Shown here one piece after another: positions 54,942 through 64,000 of a stretch of DNA of 64,000 nt. This DNA comes from Agrobacterium tumefaciens (GTDB lineage Bacteria > Pseudomonadota > Alphaproteobacteria > Rhizobiales > Rhizobiaceae), in assembly GCA_017744915.1 (NCBI GenBank), contig JAGIAH010000009.1, positions 1 through 64,000 of the forward strand. Reading direction: 5' to 3'. The notes under the pieces are model-generated. The model saw only the letters and a program-made list of their open reading frames with translations, did no database searches and was not told where the DNA came from. The position numbers and the translations under genes were made by a program. The stretch's first letter is position 1, and each line of letters opens with the position of its first letter.

Positions 54942-55919
54942 TCAGGCGTGGTCCAGTCTTGCCAGCAGTCGCTGGCGCGTTGCCTCGTCCACGAAGGCGC
55001 ATTCCAGCGCGGTGCGGGTCATGTGGTTGATCTCGGCATCGCTGAAACCGAAGGCGTCCGCAGCCAGTGCATATTCCCGCGCAAGCGAGGTGAAGAAGAA
55101 CGGCGGGTCGTCGGAACTGATGCAGACGCGCACCCCGGCATCGCTCAGGGCTTTCAGCGGGTGGCTGGCGAAATCGGGATAGACACTGAGCGCGATATTC
55201 GAGCCGGGGCAGACTTCGAGAACCGTTCCCGTTTCGACCAGCCGGGAAACGAGACCGGCATCTTCGATCGAGCGCACGCCGTGGCCGATGCGTGACGGTT
55301 TGACGAGGTCGAGCGCATCGGCAACGCTTTCCGGTCCGCAAACCTCACCCGCATGGATCGTCAGGCCAAGACCCGCATCGCGGGCGATGTCGAAGGCGCG
55401 GGCGTAGTCGGCAACCCGGCCCATGCGCTCTTCGCCCGCCATGTTGAAGCCCGTCACCAGCGGATGCCCGGCGCGTGCCGCATATTCGGCCGCTGCTATC
55501 ACCCGTTCCGGGCCGAAATGCCGCTCGCCGGTGACGATGATGCGGGTTTCGATGCCGGTCTTTTCCTTGGCGATGCGAATGCCCTCGGCGATGCCGGCGA
55601 GATAGGCGTCTGCGCCAAGCCCGATGCGGTCGCCGTGATCCGGCGAGATGATCAGCTCGCTATAGATCGTATTGGCCTCGGCCAGTTCCGCCAGATAGGT
55701 TTCCGTCAGGAGCGCATAGTCCTCATCCGTCTTGAACACCTGTGCTACAGCATCGTAGCACTGAATGAATTCGGCGAAATCCGACCAGACATATTGGCTG
55801 TCACGCAGAAAGCCGCTCGTATCTATGCCGTATTTCTCCGCCTGTTTCGCAACAAGGGCAGGCGGTGCCGCACCTTCGAGGTGGCAGTGAATTTCCGCTT
55901 TCAGCAAATGCGATGTCAA
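54942..55919 (-). CDS. Adenosine deaminase family protein
   Basis: 325 residues. Zinc TIM-barrel amidohydrolase. [23 protein letters not shown] carries the first zinc histidines, [21 protein letters not shown] the third His and catalytic Glu, [15 protein letters not shown] the catalytic His, and [22 protein letters not shown] the metal Asp pair. The last reads SSDDPPF, where vertebrate-type enzymes read NTDDP, so adenine or another aminopurine could be the substrate. Context (purine phosphorylase, deoB) fits adenosine/deoxyadenosine. Its start overlaps the deoB stop by 4 nt. Confidence 0.9.
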   Translation of the reverse strand: MTSHLLKAEIHCHLEGAAPPALVAKQAEKYGIDTSGFLRDSQYVWSDFAEFIQCYDAVAQVFKTDEDYALLTETYLAELAEANTIYSELIISPDHGDRIGLGADAYLAGIAEGIRIAKEKTGIETRIIVTGERHFGPERVIAAAEYAARAGHPLVTGFNMAGEERMGRVADYARAFDIARDAGLGLTIHAGEVCGPESVADALDLVKPSRIGHGVRSIEDAGLVSRLVETGTVLEVCPGSNIALSVYPDFASHPLKALSDAGVRVCISSDDPPFFFTSLAREYALAADAFGFSDAEINHMTRTALECAFVDEATRQRLLARLDHA

Positions 55920-57136
55920 ATGAAGCTCCTGCCGTGTGAACCGGCGTCAATACCAAGATGGTGGGCGATGCTTTCGCCGATATCGGCGTAGCTTGAACGA
56001 ATGCCGACATCGCGGGAACGGATGCCGGGGCCGAATGCCATGATCGGCACCCTTTCGCGCGTATGGTCCGTGCCCCGCCAGGTGGGATCACAACCATGGT
56101 CGGCGGTGAGAAGCGCTATATCGCCAGGCGCCATCTTGCGGTGGATTTCCGGAATACGCGCATCGAAGGCCTCGAGTGCGGCCGCATACCCGGCAACGTC
56201 ACGGCGATGGCCATAAAGCATGTCGAAATCGACGAAATTGGTGAAGACGAGATCGCCGTTTTGTGCCTCGTCGATGGCCTGCAGCGTTGCATCCATCAAG
56301 GCCGCGTTGCCATTTGCCTTGATGACGCGCGAGACGCCCTGATGGGCATAGATGTCGCCGATCTTGCCGATGGCATGTACCTTGCGCCCCGCCTCCACCA
56401 GCCGGTCGAGCAGGGTCGGCTCGGGCGGCAGGACGGAGAAATCGCGGCGGTTGCCGGTGCGTTCGAAGGTCGCGGCTGTCTCGCCGATGAAGGGGCGGGC
56501 GATCACACGGCCGATATTCAGCGGATCGAGCAGCTTCCGCACCGTCTCGCAGAGCGAGATAAGCCGTGCGAGGCCGAAATGGGTTTCATGCGCGGCAATC
56601 TGGAACACGGAATCGGAAGAGGTGTAGCAGATCGGCTTGCCGGTCCTGATATGTTCTTCACCGAGCGCCGCGATGATCTCGGTGCCGGAAGCATGGCAAT
56701 TGCCGAGGATGCCAGGAATATCGGCCTCCTTGCAGATGGCCTCAACCAGCTCCGGGGAAAAGGCGTCGCCCTCCGTCGGGAAATAACCCCAGTCGAAGGT
56801 CACTGGCGTGCCGGCAATTTCCCAATGGCCTGAAGGCGTGTCCTTGCCCTTGGAAATTTCGCTGGCTGAGCCGTGCAGGCCGAAAATCCGCTCCGGCGGC
56901 TCCATACTGGCGGGAATGTCGCCGCTTGCCTGTCTTGCGATCTCCAGGAGGCCTAGCGAACACATGTTCGGCAGCTTCAGCGGGCCGGCCCGAAGCCCGG
57001 CTCTATCCGCCGCACCTGCGGCGCAGAATTCCGCGATGTGACCGAGCGTATTAGCACCAAGGTCGCCATAACGCTCCGCATCAGGCGCGCCGCCGACGCC
57101 GAAGGAATCCAGAACGAGAAGAAATGCTCTTGCCAT
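55916..57136 (-). CDS. deoB: Phosphopentomutase
   Basis: 406 residues. Interconverts (deoxy)ribose-1-phosphate and -5-phosphate, linking the phosphorylases to DeoC. Alkaline phosphatase superfamily fold: [30 protein letters not shown] has the first metal aspartate. [18 protein letters not shown] contains the phosphorylated threonine region, [15 protein letters not shown] and [21 protein letters not shown] follow, and [27 protein letters not shown] supplies the remaining metal ligands. First of three genes with add and upp. Confidence 0.97.
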   Translation of the reverse strand: MARAFLLVLDSFGVGGAPDAERYGDLGANTLGHIAEFCAAGAADRAGLRAGPLKLPNMCSLGLLEIARQASGDIPASMEPPERIFGLHGSASEISKGKDTPSGHWEIAGTPVTFDWGYFPTEGDAFSPELVEAICKEADIPGILGNCHASGTEIIAALGEEHIRTGKPICYTSSDSVFQIAAHETHFGLARLISLCETVRKLLDPLNIGRVIARPFIGETAATFERTGNRRDFSVLPPEPTLLDRLVEAGRKVHAIGKIGDIYAHQGVSRVIKANGNAALMDATLQAIDEAQNGDLVFTNFVDFDMLYGHRRDVAGYAAALEAFDARIPEIHRKMAPGDIALLTADHGCDPTWRGTDHTRERVPIMAFGPGIRSRDVGIRSSYADIGESIAHHLGIDAGSHGRSFI

Positions 57137-57250
57137 AACTCACCGAAACAAAATTGCGCCGACGGGCAATGTCAGGCCGAACTGTCGTTATAGATCAGCA
57201 AAACGTGAAGAAGGAAGTGCTTTTATGAACCATCCGGTAAAACCAGCGGT

Positions 57251-58012
57251 TCAATCAGCATCCCGTTTCGATTTCGGTGCGTTGAGGTTGCGCAGGACAT
57301 ACCAGCCGGCAGCCACCACCATGGCTGCCAGAATATACCATGTCACGGCATAGGAGAGGTGGTTGTTGGGGAAGGTGAGCATGGTTTTACCGCCAACCGG
57401 CAGGCCACCCGGATTGGGTGTCGCATCCGCATCGACATAAAAGGGCGCGACGTCGGAAAGCCCGGATGCCTGCGTGATCTCAGGGATATTGCGGGAATAC
57501 CAGCGGCCATTTGCCGGATCGTTGGTTCTAAGGAAAAGCCCGCCGGTTTCCGGCGCGCGCATCAGTCCGACAATCTCGACGTTTCCGGTCGGTTCACCTT
57601 GCCGGCGCGAGGACGGATCGCGGCGGTCGGAGGGCACGAAGCCGCGATTGACGATGATGCTTGAACCATCGTCGCGCCGAAGCGGGGTCATGACCCAGTA
57701 ACCCGGGCCGAGATCGGTGACCGTGTAGACTTGAACTTCCCTGTCGTTGAGGAGGGTACCGGCCAGTTTCACACGACGATATTCGTAATCCGAGGGATTG
57801 CCGAGGGCCGGCCATTCGCTGGCGGTAGGCGCATTGATGGGCTCGGCATGGGCGCGGGCGTCAACGCGCTCGATCAGGTCGAGCTTCCAGAAAAGGCGCT
57901 GCACCTGCCATGTTCCAAGCGCCAGCAGGCAGCCTGTCAGGATAATGGTCAAAAACAGGACGACGATTGCCGCAGGGCGGATGCGCCGGTTTTGGGGTGC
58001 GATTTCGCTCAT
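57251..58012 (-). CDS. SURF1 family cytochrome oxidase assembly protein
   Basis: 253 residues from ATG 58012 (MSEIAPQNRR). Two membrane helices flank a periplasmic domain: PAAIVVLFLTIILTGCLLALGTWQVQRL at the N-terminus (the GTWQVQR motif is diagnostic) and LSYAVTWYILAAMVVAAGWYVLRN at the C-terminus. GPGYWVMTPLRRDDGSSIIVNRGFVPSDRR is the central SURF1 block. SURF1 proteins help insert haem into heme-copper oxidases. Position 179 nt after cyoD suggests service to the bo3 oxidase. Confidence 0.94.
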   Translation of the reverse strand: MSEIAPQNRRIRPAAIVVLFLTIILTGCLLALGTWQVQRLFWKLDLIERVDARAHAEPINAPTASEWPALGNPSDYEYRRVKLAGTLLNDREVQVYTVTDLGPGYWVMTPLRRDDGSSIIVNRGFVPSDRRDPSSRRQGEPTGNVEIVGLMRAPETGGLFLRTNDPANGRWYSRNIPEITQASGLSDVAPFYVDADATPNPGGLPVGGKTMLTFPNNHLSYAVTWYILAAMVVAAGWYVLRNLNAPKSKRDAD

Positions 58013-58097
58013 GTCACGGTCCTTGTGAAGCGTCTCTGGCAGGGAGATCATCTGCTCCAGCGGGCCTTCTTGCACCCGCATGCGCTTCCTCCAGCAA

Positions 58098-58134
58098 ATA
58101 ACCCCATAAATCGCGCCACGATTCATGGGGTTAT
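58098..58134. repeat. Near-perfect 16-bp hairpin between cyoD and SURF1 gene
   Basis: ATAACCCCATAAATCG (58098-58113) and CGATTCATGGGGTTAT (58119-58134) pair over 16 positions with one G-U, around a 5-base loop. Neither strand has a following T-tract, so an ordinary intrinsic terminator is unlikely. A second GC-rich stem-loop (AGCGGCC...GGCCGCT, about 58151-58183) lies between it and cyoD. Confidence 0.75.
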
Positions 58135-58191
58135 GTGTTGGCGCGGAAAGCGGCCCGCCGGAAACCCGGCAGGCCGCTGATTTGTGCCTGC

Positions 58192-58581
58192 TCAGGGCAG
58201 GTTCTTCACATCTTCGATGTGCAGCGGCATCATGTTCTTGTTCATGTTGTACATGACCCAGAGCGAGCCGGAGAGCGTGATCAGGAGCACCACGACGGTG
58301 AAGATCAGTGCCATGAAGGTCCAGCCGCCTTCGGACTTGGTGTCCATGTGCAGGAAGTAGATCATGTGCACGAAGATCTGGATGACACCGAGGCCCATGA
58401 TGGCGATGACGAGCAGGGTCTTGCTTTCAAGAACGCCACCCATGACCAGCCAGAAGGGGATCGCCGTCAGAATGACCGACAGGATGAAGCCGATCATGTA
58501 GCTTTTGAAGGTGCCGTGGCTTGCGCCATCATGGTGATGATGGTCGTCGCCATGCGCGTCGTGATGTGCTTCGGAACTCAT
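58192..58581 (-). CDS. cyoD: Cytochrome bo3 quinol oxidase subunit IV
   Basis: 129 residues from ATG 58581. A His/Asp-rich N-terminus (HHDAHGDDHHHHDG) precedes three helices: SYMIGFILSVILTAIPFWLVMGG, TLLVIAIMGLGVIQIFVHMIYFLHM and WTFMALIFTVVVLLITLSGSLWVMYNMNKNMMP. The C-terminal YNMNKNMMP is typical of CyoD. Start overlaps the cyoC stop by one base. Confidence 0.95.
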   Translation of the reverse strand: MSSEAHHDAHGDDHHHHDGASHGTFKSYMIGFILSVILTAIPFWLVMGGVLESKTLLVIAIMGLGVIQIFVHMIYFLHMDTKSEGGWTFMALIFTVVVLLITLSGSLWVMYNMNKNMMPLHIEDVKNLP

Positions 58582-59207
58582 CAAAGAACTCCCATGAGGT
58601 AAACGAAGGAGAAGACGCCGATCCAGATGACGTCGAGGAAGTGCCAGAACATCGAAAGGCACATCAGGCGACGCTTGTTGGCGGCAATCAGGCCGTGTTT
58701 TGCCACCTGAACCATCAGCGTGACGAGCCAGATGGTGCCGAAGGTGACGTGCAGGCCGTGGGTGCCGACCAGAGCGAAGAAGGACGACAGGAACGCCGAA
58801 CGTTGCGGTCCGGCACCTTCTTCGATCAGGTGGTGGAACTCGTAAAGTTCGACGGCAAGGAAGGCGAGGCCGAAGAGGCCGGTGATGCCGAGCCAGACCA
58901 GCGTCGACTTCACCTTCTGCTTTTCCATTTCCAGCATGGCGAAACCATAGGTGATGGAGGAGAGAAGCAGGAAGCCGGTGTTGACGGCCACGAGCTTGAG
59001 ATCGAACAGATCCGCGCCCGAAGGACCGGCCGCATAGCTGCGGCCGAGAACGGCATAGGTGGCGAAAAGCACGGCGAAGATCAGGCAGTCGCTCATCAGA
59101 TAGAGCCAGAAGCCGATCGAAGTGCCGTTTTCCGGGTGGTGGTCTTCCTTCAGGTAAAAGACCGGTGGTTCAGCGCCGTCGACGCTTTGTGCAGGTGTAT
59201 GAGCCAT
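58581..59207 (-). CDS. cyoC: Cytochrome bo3 quinol oxidase subunit III
   Basis: 208 residues, five predicted helices. Typical subunit III blocks are [88 protein letters not shown] and [24 protein letters not shown]. The five-helix size matches quinol oxidases rather than the seven-helix aa3 form. Lies 6 nt after cyoB. Confidence 0.96.
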   Translation of the reverse strand: MAHTPAQSVDGAEPPVFYLKEDHHPENGTSIGFWLYLMSDCLIFAVLFATYAVLGRSYAAGPSGADLFDLKLVAVNTGFLLLSSITYGFAMLEMEKQKVKSTLVWLGITGLFGLAFLAVELYEFHHLIEEGAGPQRSAFLSSFFALVGTHGLHVTFGTIWLVTLMVQVAKHGLIAANKRRLMCLSMFWHFLDVIWIGVFSFVYLMGVL

Positions 59208-59213
59208 GTTCCG

Positions 59214-61217
59214 TTACGCCTGTTTCGCGAGCAGCTTCGTACGCTCCGCCTCGACGGTCGAAACGTCGGACGCGGGAATGTAATAATCGCGATTGTAGTT
59301 GAAGGTGTGGGCGATGGAGACCGCAACGACGCCGATGAAGGACAGCGCAGCGAGCCACCAGATGTGCCACACCAGGGCGAAGCCGAGCACCACACTGATG
59401 GCGCTGATGATGACGCCTGCACCGGTATTCTTCGGCATGTGGATCGGAATGAAGCCTTCCAGCGGACGGTTGTAACCACGCTTCTTCATGTCATGCCAGG
59501 CATCCACGTCATGAATGACCGGCGTGAAGGCGAAGTTGTACTGCGGCGGCGGCGACGAGGTCGACCATTCCAGCGTGCGGCCGTTAAAGGGATCGCCGGT
59601 CACGTCGCGCAGCTGGTCGCGCTTCAGGAAGCTGACGATGAGCTGGATGATGAAGGCGGCGATGCCGAGCGCGATCAGGAAGGCGCCAAAGGCGGCGATC
59701 ACGAACCAGATCTGCAGCGAATTGTCCTCGAACTGGCTGACGCGACGGGTAATCCCCATCAGGCCGAGCACGTAAAGCGGCATGAAGGCGAAATAGAAGC
59801 CGATGAACCAGAACCAGAAGGACAGCTTGCCCCAGAACGGATCGAGGCGGTAACCGAACGCCTTCGGGAACCAGTATACGATACCCGCAAGTACACCGAA
59901 GACAACGCCGCCGATGATGACGTTGTGGAAGTGGGCGATGAGAAATAGCGAGTTGTGGAGTACGAAGTCCGCCGGCGGAACGGCGAGAAGAACGCCGGTC
60001 ATGCCGCCGATGACGAAGGTGATCATGAAACCGATCGTCCAAAGCATAGGAACGTCGAACTTGATGCGGCCCTTATACATGGTGAAGAGCCAGTTGAAGA
60101 TCTTCGCACCCGTCGGGATCGAGATGATCATCGTGGTGATGCCGAAGAAGGCATTGACGTTGGCGCCCGAACCCATGGTGAAGAAGTGGTGCAGCCAGAC
60201 GAGGTAGGAGAGGATGGTGATGACGGCGGTGGCGTAAACCATCGATGCGTAACCGAAGAGACGCTTGCCCGAGAAGGTGGCGACGATTTCGGAGAAGATA
60301 CCGAAAGCCGGCAGCACCAGAATATAGACTTCGGGGTGGCCCCAGATCCAGATGAGGTTGACATACATCATCGGATTACCGCCGAGGTCGTTGGTGAAGA
60401 AGTTCGTGCCAGCGTAGCGGTCAAGGGTCAGAAGCGCGAGCGTCGCAGTCAGGATCGGGAAGGATGCCACGATCAGGATGTTCGAACACAGCGACGTCCA
60501 GACGAAGATCGGCATGCGCATCATGGTCATGCCCGGCGCGCGCATCTTGATGATCGTCACGATCAGGTTGATGCCCGATAGCGTCGTTCCCACACCGGCG
60601 ATCTGCAGGCCCCAGATGTAATAATCCACCCCGACCCCCGGGCTGCCATCGATGCCGGACAGCGGCGGATAGGCGAGCCAGCCGGTCTGCGCATATTCAC
60701 CCACGAACAGCGAGATCATGGTGATGACGGCGCCGGCCGTGGTCATCCAGAAGGAGAAGTTGTTGAGGAAGGGGAACGAAACGTCGCGGGCGCCGATCTG
60801 CAGCGGCACGACGAAGTTCATGAGGCCAGTGATCATCGGCATGGCCATGAAGAAAATCATGATGACGCCATGGGCCGTGAAAATCTGGTCGTAATGGTGT
60901 GGCGGAAGATAACCTTCCGAGCCGCCGGAGGCGATCGCCTGCTGGACACGCATCATGATGGCGTCGGCAAAGCCGCGCAACAGCATGACGAGTGCCAGAA
61001 TGATGTACATGATACCGATCTTCTTGTGATCGATGCTCGTGAACCATTCGTTCCAGAGATAACCCCAAAGCCGGAAATAGGTGAGGGCGCCGACGACAAC
61101 GATGCCGCCCAGGGCCACAGCCGCGAAGGTGGCGACAAGAATGGGCTCGTGAAGCGGGATGGATTCCCATGTCAGCTTCCCGAACAGGAACGACGTTTGA
61201 TCGGAATTGACGATCAT
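59214..61217 (-). CDS. cyoB: Cytochrome bo3 quinol oxidase subunit I
   Basis: 667 residues. The catalytic, proton-pumping subunit. Haem b and binuclear-site motifs are [36 protein letters not shown] (CuB His, and Glu of the D-channel), [13 protein letters not shown] (two CuB His) and [20 protein letters not shown] (both haem histidines). The extra N- and C-terminal helices of quinol oxidases are present, giving the characteristic length over 650 residues. Second gene of the cyoABCD operon. Confidence 0.98.
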   Translation of the reverse strand: MIVNSDQTSFLFGKLTWESIPLHEPILVATFAAVALGGIVVVGALTYFRLWGYLWNEWFTSIDHKKIGIMYIILALVMLLRGFADAIMMRVQQAIASGGSEGYLPPHHYDQIFTAHGVIMIFFMAMPMITGLMNFVVPLQIGARDVSFPFLNNFSFWMTTAGAVITMISLFVGEYAQTGWLAYPPLSGIDGSPGVGVDYYIWGLQIAGVGTTLSGINLIVTIIKMRAPGMTMMRMPIFVWTSLCSNILIVASFPILTATLALLTLDRYAGTNFFTNDLGGNPMMYVNLIWIWGHPEVYILVLPAFGIFSEIVATFSGKRLFGYASMVYATAVITILSYLVWLHHFFTMGSGANVNAFFGITTMIISIPTGAKIFNWLFTMYKGRIKFDVPMLWTIGFMITFVIGGMTGVLLAVPPADFVLHNSLFLIAHFHNVIIGGVVFGVLAGIVYWFPKAFGYRLDPFWGKLSFWFWFIGFYFAFMPLYVLGLMGITRRVSQFEDNSLQIWFVIAAFGAFLIALGIAAFIIQLIVSFLKRDQLRDVTGDPFNGRTLEWSTSSPPPQYNFAFTPVIHDVDAWHDMKKRGYNRPLEGFIPIHMPKNTGAGVIISAISVVLGFALVWHIWWLAALSFIGVVAVSIAHTFNYNRDYYIPASDVSTVEAERTKLLAKQA

Positions 61218-61293
61218 TTTCAGCCTCTTGCGATTCTAAGACGTAAGATCGGCGCAGCCATTGGCCGCGCCGCAGAATGCCGGGACGTATCCG

Positions 61294-62367
61294 TCAGCCA
61301 GCGACTTGTTTCGTTTCCGGGAGCGCCGCAGGTTCAAAAGTCTGACCTTTGATCGCAGCCGGAGTGGATTGGGGTCCGCTGGCGACACCGTAAGGCGCAA
61401 GCGGGGTGCAGACGACGGAATTGAGCGCCTTGGCGATGTCGATGCCTTCCTTGCCGCCGCCGCCATTGGCGTCGATATGCATCATGTCGCGCATGCAGAG
61501 CTTGTTGGGTTCCACGCAGCGGTTGAGGATGGCATTGTAGAGTTCCGGGTCGACCGAGGCGAAATATTGCACCGGCTCACGCTCGGAAGGCTTGGCGAAC
61601 TCCAGATATTCCTGCCGGCCGAAGCCCTTGCCGCCTTCTTTCACCTTGGCAACCCATTGCTCGAAGCCCTGCTGGCTCAGACCATGGAACTTGAAGCGCA
61701 TATGCGAGAAGCCGGGGCCGGAGAAGTTGGCCGAGATGCCGTCATAGACACCTTCCTTGTTGATGACCGCGTGCAACTTGGTCTGCATGCCGCCCATGGC
61801 GTAGATCTGGCCGGCAAGTGCCGGAACAAAGAAGGAGTTCATCGCGGTCGTGCCGGTGATCTTGAAATTGATCGGAACATCGACCGGCGCGGCGAATTCA
61901 TTGACGCTGCCGATGCCGAGTTCGGGATAGAAGAACAGCCACTTCCAGTCCATGGCCACCACTTCGACCGTGATCGGCTTGATATCGGCGGTCACCTGAC
62001 GGTTCTCGTCGATCCGCTCCAGCGGGCGGTAGGGGTCGAGGCGGTGGGTGGAAATCCAGGTCACCGTGCCGAGCATCAGGATGATGGCGACGGGAGCCGA
62101 CCAGATCACCATTTCAAGGCGTGTGGAATGGTGCCACTCGGGATCGTAATCTTCGGCCTTCGCAGATTCGCGGTACTTCCAGGCGAAGAACAGCGTCAGG
62201 ACGATGACCGGGACGATGATCAGCAGCATCAAGACCGTGGACGTGATGATAAGATCGCGCTGCTGGATGGCGACGTCGCCCGAGGGGTTCATGACGACGA
62301 GGTTGCAGCCGCTGAGCAACAGCAGGGCCGGGATTGCCAGAAGGGCGGACGGGATTTTTTTGATCAT
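61294..62367 (-). CDS. cyoA: Cytochrome bo3 quinol oxidase subunit II
   Basis: 357 residues from ATG 62367. Lipoprotein signal MIKKIPSALLAIPALLLLSGC with the lipobox cysteine at residue 21. Two helices follow (LIITSTVLMLLIIVPVIVLTLFFAWKY; LEMVIWSAPVAIILMLGTVTW) and a periplasmic cupredoxin domain (WLFFYPELGIGSVNEFAAPVDVPINF). The CuA ligand cysteines of cytochrome-c oxidases are absent, which marks a quinol oxidase. The C-terminal extension (EPNKLCMRDMMHIDANGG) is also CyoA-like. First gene of the operon; no cyoE follows. Confidence 0.97.
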   Translation of the reverse strand: MIKKIPSALLAIPALLLLSGCNLVVMNPSGDVAIQQRDLIITSTVLMLLIIVPVIVLTLFFAWKYRESAKAEDYDPEWHHSTRLEMVIWSAPVAIILMLGTVTWISTHRLDPYRPLERIDENRQVTADIKPITVEVVAMDWKWLFFYPELGIGSVNEFAAPVDVPINFKITGTTAMNSFFVPALAGQIYAMGGMQTKLHAVINKEGVYDGISANFSGPGFSHMRFKFHGLSQQGFEQWVAKVKEGGKGFGRQEYLEFAKPSEREPVQYFASVDPELYNAILNRCVEPNKLCMRDMMHIDANGGGGKEGIDIAKALNSVVCTPLAPYGVASGPQSTPAAIKGQTFEPAALPETKQVAG

Positions 62368-62673
62368 GCGCACGTTCTTTGAACTCGTACAGTTTGGATT
62401 ATGCCGCGAATAATTGCCGAACATCATTTTTCAAATGAGGTATATTGTCGCGGTGCAGCGAAACCTTCGCGATGCACCATGTACCGGGCAGAGCTGCGTT
62501 TGAAGGCGGAGCGGCTGCATTATCGCATGGTCGACCGGCTGGGCAAGCCTTTCTTGCCAAACTTCAATTGACGTTACGTAGGGTGCGTGTGACAATCCGT
62601 CGCATCATAACGCAACGGAAGAGGAGCCCGCGCGTTACAGGAAATGGTTCGTCCATGACGCAGGAGGGATATT
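62368..62673. promoter_or_regulatory. Divergent regulatory region between cyoA and MHS transporter gene
   Basis: 306 bases without a gene, carrying the promoters of both divergent transcripts. GGTGCA-GCGAA-ACC-TTCGC-GA-TGCACC (62452-62478) forms an 11-bp stem with a two-base bulge and could be a regulator site. A CATAAT-like element for cyoA is visible on the minus strand near 62388-62393 but its -35 is weak. No FNR box (TTGAT-N4-ATCAA) was seen. Confidence 0.4.
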
Positions 62674-63996
62674 ATGAGTTATACCAATGCTGCTCCATCC
62701 TTTGGGCAGGCGCCGGAGGCAAACGGGGCTGGCCCCACGAGCGTCGATCCGGATCGCATCACGATTGCGGTCATTCTTGCAAGAATGACTGAATTCTTTG
62801 ACTTTTTTATCTATGCCATCGCCTCCGCGCTCGTTTTCCCGCATGTCTTCTTTTCCTTCGTCGACCCGCTGACGGCCACGCTTTATTCCTTCGCGGTGTT
62901 CTCGCTTGCCTTTATAGCAAGGCCGATCGGCTCGCTGATCTTCCTCCAGCTCGACCGCAGGTTCGGCCGGGCCGTCAAGCTGATGGCAGCGCTTTTCACA
63001 CTCTGTGGTTCCACCATGGCGATCAGCTTTCTTCCGTCCTATGCGGAAGCGGGCATGCTTGCGCCCTGTCTTCTGGCCGTGTTCCGCATCGGTCAGGGCC
63101 TGGGGCTCGGCGGCGCCTGGGACGGTCTCGTTTCTCTCCTCGCCATGAATGCACCGCCGAAGCAGCGCGGCTGGTACGCCATGATGCCGCAGATCGGTGC
63201 GGCCATGGGTTTCGGCCTCGCCAGCGCCTTCTTCATCGTTTTCGTCACGCAGCTTTCCAATGCGGAATTCCTCGCCTGGGGCTGGCGTTTCCCCTTCTTC
63301 GTGGCGCTGGCGCTTAATGTTCTGGCACTCTTTGCCCGCCTGCGCATGATCGTGACGCCGGAATTCCAGGCTATGCTGGAACAGCATGAGCTGGAGCCGC
63401 GTCCGATGTTCAAGATGCTGCGCTCACAGTTCCCCGTCGTCGTCACCGGTGCCTTCGTGCCGCTGGCAAGCTTCGCGCTCTTCCATCTCGTTACGGTCTT
63501 CCCACTGAGCTGGGTCTCCCTCAACACCAGCCAGCGCGTTTCGGACTTCCTGTTCGTGCAGTTCGTCAGCGCCATCATTGCCGGCGGCATGATCGTGGTA
63601 TCGGGCATTCTGGCTGACCGGATCGGCAGACGAAAGCTTCTGGCTGTCGCGGCGGTGCTCATCGGCCTTTTCAGCCTCGTTGCTCCGGTTCTTCTGAGTT
63701 CGGGTGATATCGGCCGCTATCTGTTCGTGCTGATCGGTTTCTCGCTGCTTGGCCTGTCTTTCGGCCAGGCGGGCGGAGCGCTCGCATCCCGCTTCAGCCG
63801 GGAATACCGCTATACCGGCGCGTCGCTCACCTCGGATATTTCCTGGTTGATCGGCGCCGGTTTCGCACCGCTGGTCGCACTCGGATTTTCGTCCAAATTC
63901 GGACTGTTCGCAGTCGGGATTTACCTGATGTCGGGTGCGCTTTGCACGCTGGTTGCGCTCTGGTTCAGCCGCACGCTGGATATGCCCTCGGAGTGA
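62674..63996 (+). CDS. MHS-family MFS transporter
   Basis: 440 residues, complete; the stop lies 4 bases from the window edge. ATG 62674 follows GGAGGG. Twelve predicted helices. TEFFDFFIYAIASALVFPHVFF with an early acidic residue, FIARPIGSLIFLQLDRRFGRAVKLM between helices 2 and 3, FRIGQGLGLGGAWDGLVSLLAMNAPPKQRGWYAMMPQIGA and GILADRIGRRKLLAV are typical of metabolite:H+ symporters (ProP, ShiA, KgtP group). Substrate unknown. The WDG in place of the usual GGE after the helix 4 glycines is a mild departure from ProP-like proteins. Confidence 0.9.
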   Translation: MSYTNAAPSFGQAPEANGAGPTSVDPDRITIAVILARMTEFFDFFIYAIASALVFPHVFFSFVDPLTATLYSFAVFSLAFIARPIGSLIFLQLDRRFGRAVKLMAALFTLCGSTMAISFLPSYAEAGMLAPCLLAVFRIGQGLGLGGAWDGLVSLLAMNAPPKQRGWYAMMPQIGAAMGFGLASAFFIVFVTQLSNAEFLAWGWRFPFFVALALNVLALFARLRMIVTPEFQAMLEQHELEPRPMFKMLRSQFPVVVTGAFVPLASFALFHLVTVFPLSWVSLNTSQRVSDFLFVQFVSAIIAGGMIVVSGILADRIGRRKLLAVAAVLIGLFSLVAPVLLSSGDIGRYLFVLIGFSLLGLSFGQAGGALASRFSREYRYTGASLTSDISWLIGAGFAPLVALGFSSKFGLFAVGIYLMSGALCTLVALWFSRTLDMPSE

Positions 63997-64000
63997 TCCG

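Overview
The window is a contiguous piece of alphaproteobacterial chromosome, almost certainly from the Agrobacterium tumefaciens / Rhizobium radiobacter group. This rests on gene order (pnp-rpsO-truB-rbfA-infB-ylxR-nusA-rimP; polA beside a marR gene; dnaK-dnaJ), on promoters of the CTTG(A/C)-N17-CTATAT and CTTG-N17-CCTTAT types, and on an sRNA of the rhizobial alpha-r14 kind next to a cold-shock gene. There is no prophage, insertion sequence, integrase or CRISPR array. Most of the window is conserved housekeeping DNA, and the more unusual material lies in the intergenic regions.

Layout. Positions 1-9862 hold the translation/RNA block on the minus strand: rimP-nusA-ylxR-infB-rbfA-truB, rpsO and the 5' part of pnp. 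It is preceded by a leader (9863-10013) with a clear promoter and an intrinsic terminator ahead of rimP. Positions 10151-16835 carry an MFS exporter, a lytic transglycosylase, recR, a MOSC protein, ebfC and dnaX. The SRP RNA (about 16915-17014) is followed by a HIT protein, nudC, pheA, kdsB, a membrane cytochrome c, an undecaprenyl-phosphate sugar transferase, a class A penicillin-binding protein and a YbaK protein (17101-24862).

Positions 24900-28420 are rich in RNA signals. They hold a three-hairpin sRNA with anti-Shine-Dalgarno loops, cspA with a long leader, a promoter-to-terminator unit with no ORF (candidate sRNA), an M20 peptidase, a MarR regulator with a palindromic operator, and a second C-rich-loop sRNA between marR and polA. 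Then come polA and rpmF. Positions 32027-38454 form a solute-sensing and uptake module: a DctB-like kinase, a DctD-like sigma54 activator, two palindromic sites spaced 32 bp apart, and a tripartite tricarboxylate transporter (tctCBA). slyX, a DUF924 gene and the dnaK-dnaJ pair under an RpoH-type promoter follow. A small accessory patch (42855-43923) holds an internally deleted alpha/beta-hydrolase remnant and an intact APH(3')-I-like aminoglycoside phosphotransferase. tRNA-Ser(GGA), a small membrane protein and msrA come next.

Positions 45601-57136 form a nucleoside uptake and salvage region: a BMP-type binding protein, ABC ATPase and two permeases, then cdd, a purine nucleoside phosphorylase, deoC and deoA on the plus strand. 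upp, an adenosine-deaminase-family gene and deoB lie convergently on the minus strand. Nucleosides would be imported, deaminated and phosphorolysed, and their pentose phosphates sent to glycolysis through DeoB and DeoC. Positions 57251-62367 encode a cytochrome bo3-type quinol oxidase (cyoABCD) with a SURF1-family assembly factor. The window ends with an MHS-family MFS transporter. Family names come from motif recognition and memory; no database search was run.
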